This document shows, piece by piece, positions 39,074 through 42,773 of a DNA stretch of 42,773 bases. Source of the DNA: Gemmatimonadota bacterium (GTDB lineage Bacteria; Gemmatimonadota; Gemmatimonadetes; Longimicrobiales; Gaopeijiaceae). The notes under the pieces are model-generated. The model was not told the origin of the DNA and did no database searches. It worked only from the letters and a program-made list of their open reading frames with translations. Every line of letters begins with the position of its first letter. Position 1 is the first letter of the stretch. The DNA lies in contig VXOC01000104.1 of NCBI GenBank assembly GCA_009840215.1, positions 1 to 42,773 of the forward strand. The letters are read 5' to 3'. A program made the translations under genes and the position numbers.

Positions 39074-39096
39074 TCGTTTGGGGTCGCCGCCCCCCG

Positions 39097-41949
39097 TCAC
39101 CGCTCCTCCATCCACACATCCTCGAGCACCGTCACCGTCGTCTCGAACTCCTGCCCGTCCACCGAGAGAGACACGCGGTACAGCCCCGGCTCCGCCATAG
39201 GCCCCTGGCGTCCGCTCCCACCACCAAACCCGAATCCACCCCCCTGCCGCTCCCGCGGATTCCCGCGCAGGTCCCAACGTACCCGGTTGATCCCGCTGTT
39301 GCCGATCGCCTCCAGATCGCGGAACAGCTCACCCGTGGCCACGCGTGTCACGGTCAGGCTCACGTCCCCCGACGCTTCGGCCAGCCAGTACTGAATCGCG
39401 ACCCCCGGCTCCGCGTTGTCCCCGCGCAGCACCTTGGTCCCCGTCACCGAGCGCGACCGCCTCAGGTCCTGCTTCCACCTCACCGCATCGCGCGGCTCGA
39501 ACAGGTACGCCGGCGCCTCCGCCACCTCGTCCGTAAACTGCTGCAGTGACGTGATGTCGTCCGCGATCATCACGCTGCGACCGTGCGTCGCCAGCACCAG
39601 GTCCCCATCCCGCGGGTGCACCACGACGTCGTCCACGCGCACAACCGGCAACCCGTTCATGAAACGGCGCCACGTCCCCCCCTCATCCAGCGATACGAAG
39701 AACCCGAACTCGGTTCCCGCGTACAACAGCCGCGAGTTCACCGGATCCTGTCGCACCGTGTTCACGTTCCCGTACTCGGGCAGGTTGGACGAGATGCTCT
39801 CCCAGGTCACGCCGTAGTCGCGCGTCACGAACACGTGGGGCCGCAGGTCGTCGCTCCGGTGCCCGTCGAGCGAGACGTATGCAGTCGCCGCGTCGAAGTG
39901 GGAAGCCTCCACCCGCGACACGTAGTACTCCATCGTGCCGCCCGGAATGTTCCGGCCCACCTCGACCCAGCTGGAACCCCCGTTGCGGCTGAACTGGATG
40001 TTCCCGTCGTCCGTGCCCACCCACAGCAGCCCCGGCACCAGCGGCGACTCCGCCACCGACACGATCGTGCTGTAGCGGCTGACACCGTCGTTGCGCGACA
40101 GGATGCACTCCTCGCCCCGGTCCACGCGGTTGCAGCGGGGCAATGAGTTCGCCTGGCCCATCAACTTGACCTCGTCGCGGTCGATGTTCTTCGTCAGGTC
40201 GGGGCTCATCGTCCACGTCTCGCCGCGGTCCATCGAACGGAACAGGCGGTTGCCGCCCACGTAGACCACATCCGGGTTGTGCGGCGACAGGATGAAGGGC
40301 GTGTTCCAGTTCCAGCGGATCTCGGTGCCCTCGTCCGGCGTCGGCACGATGTTCGAGTTCGGATTGTTACGCGACGGCGCTCGCGGCCGGATGCTGCCGC
40401 TCTGGCCGGTGGTCAGACTGGTGCGCCGCACGTTCCCGTTCTGCGACTCGAGGTAAACGACGGTGTAGTCGGTCGGATCGACGGCCGTGTAGAAACCGTC
40501 CCCACCCCCCACGCGATACCAGTCCTCGCTCAGGATGTCGCCGTTGCGCACCTGGCTGGGACCGCACCAGGTGCCGTTGTCCTGCAGGCCGGTGCAGACG
40601 TAGTAGGGGCGCCGCATGTCCACGGATGCGTGGTAGGGCTGCCCGACCGCCCAGCGCCGGAACGACTCCCATGTGTCGCCGCGGTCGTAGCTGACGTCGA
40701 TCGCTCCGTCGTTGCCGAGGACCAGGTGATCGCTGTCATCCGGGTTGATCCACATGGCGTGCTGGTCGACGTGTCCGTACCCGGTCAGGGTCTCGAAGTT
40801 CTCCCCGCCGTCGGTCGACATGTGCAGGCGCTGGTCGACCACGTACACGACGTCCGGATCGTTCGGATCGACCCGGATCTGGCTGAAGTACATCGGCCGC
40901 CCGTTCTCGTTGCTGCGGAACTCCCAGGTCGCGCCCCGGTCGCTCGATCGCCAGACGCCGTTGTACTGTGGATCGGGGGGAAGGGGCTCACGCGCGCGGG
41001 ACAGGCGCTGCAACTCTTCCCGTTCCTCGTCGCTCAGCGGCTCCTCGCGGTCGGCCGCCACCTCGATCTGGGCGTACACGACGTTCGGATCGGCAGGGGT
41101 CATGGCCAGTGCGACGCGGCCCATCGTGCCATTGGGCAGCCCACCACCGCTCAGCCGGGTCCAGGTGTCGCCGCCGTCGTCGGAGCGCCAGATCCCGCTG
41201 CCGGGCCCGCCGCCCACGAAACAGCACGCCGTCCGGCGCCGCTGGTAGGTCGCCGCGAAGAGGGTGTTGGGGTTCGCGGGGTCGATGACGAGGTCGGTCG
41301 CGCCGGTGTTCTCGTCCACGCTGAGCACGTGGTCCCAGGTGCGGCCGCCGTCGCCGGTCTTGTAGACGCCTCGCTCGGGGTTGGGGCCGAAGAGGTGCCC
41401 GGTGGCCGCGACCCAGGCCACATCCGCGTTGGTTGGATGCGCGATCACCCGCGCGATGGTCTGGGTCTCGCGCAGCCCCACATGCGTGTAGGTCTCGCCG
41501 CCGTCGGTGGATTTGTACACGCCGTCGCCGAATGAGGAACTCTGCCGGTTGTTCGCCTCACCCGTGCCGACCCACACGATGTCGGGGTTGGCGGGCGAGT
41601 AGGCCAGCGCGCCGATCGAGTGCGTGCCATGGCTGTCGAAGACGGAGCGGAAGGTTGTCCCGTTGTTGGTCGTCTTCCAGAGGCCGCCGGTCGCGAAGCC
41701 GACGAGGTAGGTGTGGATGTCGCGCGGGTGGACCGCGAGGTCGTCGACACGGCCGCCTTGCCCGAATGGCCCCACGGAACGCCAGCTGAATGCGCGCAGG
41801 AGGGGGTCGTCGGACTGGTTTACGAGAGGGGTGTCGTCCCGGTCCTGGGCGTGGGTGGGGGTGAGGAGGAGGGTGGTAGTGGCGGCGACGGCGAGCATGG
41901 CGGCCGCCGTGGCGAGACGGGTGCGGAAGAGCTTGCGATTCCCGAACAT
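39097..41949 (-). CDS. Exported BNR/sortilin-like beta-propeller protein
   Basis: Large secreted beta-propeller of 950 residues, commonly annotated as a glycosyl hydrolase or exo-alpha-sialidase-like protein; enzymatic activity is not proven for this group. The signal peptide covers about 1-34 (LLLTPTHAQ). Many Asp-box/BNR repeats follow (GLWKTTNNGTTF, GVYKSTDGGETY, GVYKTGDGGRTW, GIWRSDDGGDTW, GVWRSSDRGATW, RLFRSMDRGETW, IQFSRNGGSSW, FFVSLDEGGTW). They resemble the ten-bladed VPS10/sortilin family. A C-terminal beta-sandwich (about 850-945, Gly-rich GGGFGFGGGSG then TVTVLED) may be a sorting or accessory domain. ATG 41949 has AGAGGA upstream. Codon use is strongly GC-ending, like the left flank and unlike the central block. 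Confidence 0.88.
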   Translation of the reverse strand: MFGNRKLFRTRLATAAAMLAVAATTTLLLTPTHAQDRDDTPLVNQSDDPLLRAFSWRSVGPFGQGGRVDDLAVHPRDIHTYLVGFATGGLWKTTNNGTTFRSVFDSHGTHSIGALAYSPANPDIVWVGTGEANNRQSSSFGDGVYKSTDGGETYTHVGLRETQTIARVIAHPTNADVAWVAATGHLFGPNPERGVYKTGDGGRTWDHVLSVDENTGATDLVIDPANPNTLFAATYQRRRTACCFVGGGPGSGIWRSDDGGDTWTRLSGGGLPNGTMGRVALAMTPADPNVVYAQIEVAADREEPLSDEEREELQRLSRAREPLPPDPQYNGVWRSSDRGATWEFRSNENGRPMYFSQIRVDPNDPDVVYVVDQRLHMSTDGGENFETLTGYGHVDQHAMWINPDDSDHLVLGNDGAIDVSYDRGDTWESFRRWAVGQPYHASVDMRRPYYVCTGLQDNGTWCGPSQVRNGDILSEDWYRVGGGDGFYTAVDPTDYTVVYLESQNGNVRRTSLTTGQSGSIRPRAPSRNNPNSNIVPTPDEGTEIRWNWNTPFILSPHNPDVVYVGGNRLFRSMDRGETWTMSPDLTKNIDRDEVKLMGQANSLPRCNRVDRGEECILSRNDGVSRYSTIVSVAESPLVPGLLWVGTDDGNIQFSRNGGSSWVEVGRNIPGGTMEYYVSRVEASHFDAATAYVSLDGHRSDDLRPHVFVTRDYGVTWESISSNLPEYGNVNTVRQDPVNSRLLYAGTEFGFFVSLDEGGTWRRFMNGLPVVRVDDVVVHPRDGDLVLATHGRSVMIADDITSLQQFTDEVAEAPAYLFEPRDAVRWKQDLRRSRSVTGTKVLRGDNAEPGVAIQYWLAEASGDVSLTVTRVATGELFRDLEAIGNSGINRVRWDLRGNPRERQGGGFGFGGGSGRQGPMAEPGLYRVSLSVDGQEFETTVTVLEDVWMEER

Positions 41950-42080
41950 CGAGTCCTCTCGGCTTGGGGCAATAGTGCGGATGGGGAGGGATAGTGTAGG
42001 CTGGCTCGTTTCATCTGGCCACTAGCAGTCCGTGGATGAAGCCGCTCGAATGCCGGGGGGATTTTGTCCACGGGCTTGTG
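41950..42080. other. Intergenic spacer with dispersed repeat
   Basis: Contains the second copy of the dispersed repeat and an inverted pair, CCGTGGA (42030-42036) and TCCACGG (42067-42073). On the - strand this lies between the M28 stop and the BNR start, so a terminator or attenuator is possible. Confidence 0.4.
42043..42073 (+). repeat. Dispersed intergenic repeat, copy 2
   Basis: Matches 12394-12423 through GCTCGAATGCC, the G-run and GTCCACGG. Its right end forms the second arm of the local inverted pair. Confidence 0.6.
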
Positions 42081-42773
42081 CTAGTGCTCCATCATCCCCG
42101 CCACCCCCCGCATCCGCTCCACCAGCTCCCGCACCGCCCCGATGTACACCCTCTCCCACCCCGGCAGATCCGCGCGATCATCCGTCTCGATCTCGTACCG
42201 GAGCCCCGGCAGCATCCACGATGCATACCCGCTGAACGGATCCGGCGACACGTAGATCGACCGGCTCCACGGCCGCCCCTGCAGCCCCCGGTCGTTCAGC
42301 CACGCCTTCTCCAGCCCGATCAGCGCCCGGTTCACCGCCTCGGCCCGCTCCGCGTCCACCTCCCCCGACTCGATCCACCGCTGCCGCGCGGCCACCAGCT
42401 CCGCTGCCGCCGCGTCCAGCTCCGCGGTCGACTCCACCAGCCGCGCAAAATCCACCTCCAGCCCGCGCGACTCGGCCACCCGGTACAGTGTTTCCACATG
42501 CGTCCGCGTGTCGCTCGCATACCGCGCCACGTCGTACGGCAGCACGTCGGCGTTGGCGAACCGCAGCGCCAGCACCCCGTCCACGCGTGCGACCATCGGC
42601 CCGTACACCCAGGCGGTGTCCCCGAAGCGCTCAAACCACGCGAAGTTGTCGTAGTTGGAGTGGTAGACGCCGCTCGGATTCCCGGACGACAATCCGGCCG
42701 ACGGCACCCCGGCGTGCGTGTAGAACCCCACGTGATCCGACCCGCCCCCCAGGTTGCCGAGCCCCGGCTCCTC
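42081..42773 (-). CDS. PSMA-like M28 peptidase, C-terminal part (5' end beyond window)
   Basis: The frame is open from the window edge to the stop at 42081, giving 230 residues of a larger protein. It opens with GLGNLGGGSDHVGFYTHAGVP and YHSNYDNFAWFERFGD. This is the end of the M28 catalytic domain of glutamate-carboxypeptidase-II-like enzymes, with the final His ligand in VYHSNYDN. A helical transferrin-receptor-like dimerisation domain fills the rest (ELDAAAAELVAARQRW ... LEKAWLNDRGLQGRPWSRSIYVSPDPFSGYASWMLPGL). The N-terminal signal, PA domain and first metal ligands lie outside the window. An internal Met at 42731 is not the true start. Unlike the M28 protein at 4915-6807, the visible part is canonical. 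Confidence 0.88.
   Translation of the reverse strand, partial: EEPGLGNLGGGSDHVGFYTHAGVPSAGLSSGNPSGVYHSNYDNFAWFERFGDTAWVYGPMVARVDGVLALRFANADVLPYDVARYASDTRTHVETLYRVAESRGLEVDFARLVESTAELDAAAAELVAARQRWIESGEVDAERAEAVNRALIGLEKAWLNDRGLQGRPWSRSIYVSPDPFSGYASWMLPGLRYEIETDDRADLPGWERVYIGAVRELVERMRGVAGMMEH

Noticed and set aside
39097-41949. BNR protein considered as a true sialidase
   Set aside because: Asp-box repeats are abundant, but the Arg triad and nucleophile arrangement of sialidases could not be identified; propeller of unknown activity is safer.

Overview
The window is GC-rich DNA that looks like one contig of a Gram-negative bacterium with an outer membrane. It carries many lipobox lipoproteins, two autotransporter-type proteins ending in a beta-barrel with a terminal aromatic residue, and enzyme families (M28 peptidases, BNR/sortilin-like propeller proteins, amidohydrolases, YfbK-type VWA proteins) that are commonly expanded together in Gemmatimonadota. 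That phylum assignment is an inference from gene content and base composition. No rRNA, tRNA or housekeeping marker is present to prove it, and no RNA gene or CRISPR array was seen.

Layout. (1) 1-10.43 kb is a very GC-rich, core-like flank. It holds a truncated VWA protein, an AlkD-like DNA glycosylase with a Big2/N-formylglutamate-amidohydrolase-like lipoprotein, a vapBC toxin-antitoxin pair, an M28/PA peptidase with an NTF2-like lipoprotein, an exported amidohydrolase and an LCAT-type alpha/beta hydrolase. (2) 10.43-14.45 kb is an accessory patch with AT-richer spacers. It holds a hipBA-like pair whose HipA has lost its kinase motifs, an orphan left-handed beta-helix protein, and two IS3 transposase fragments in scrambled order. 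(3) 14.46-37.22 kb is a surface-protein block, all on the + strand: a 1715-residue lipoprotein with Cna-B/carboxypeptidase-regulatory repeats, two tandem giant autotransporters with 14 and 20 fibronectin type III repeats, a Big2-LRR-metzincin lipoprotein, and a translationally coupled lectin-like lipoprotein. (4) 37.3-39.07 kb has two small divergent lipoprotein genes of unknown function. (5) 39.1 kb to the end returns to core-like DNA, with a BNR-propeller protein and the C-terminal part of a PSMA-like M28 peptidase, both on the - strand.

How it fits together. The central block looks like a secreted or surface adhesion-and-degradation locus: long extended passengers displayed by barrels, plus a secreted zinc protease with protein-binding LRRs and carbohydrate-binding-like folds. 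The fn3 arrays grow by duplication of three-repeat units. A homologous non-coding leader precedes two exported-lipoprotein genes (14456 and 38378) at almost the same distance, 360 and 362 nt. The leaders also bracket the surface block, so they could be a shared regulatory leader or the scars of a mobile or recombined segment. Repeat counts, residue positions and base-composition statements were made by eye from the sequence.
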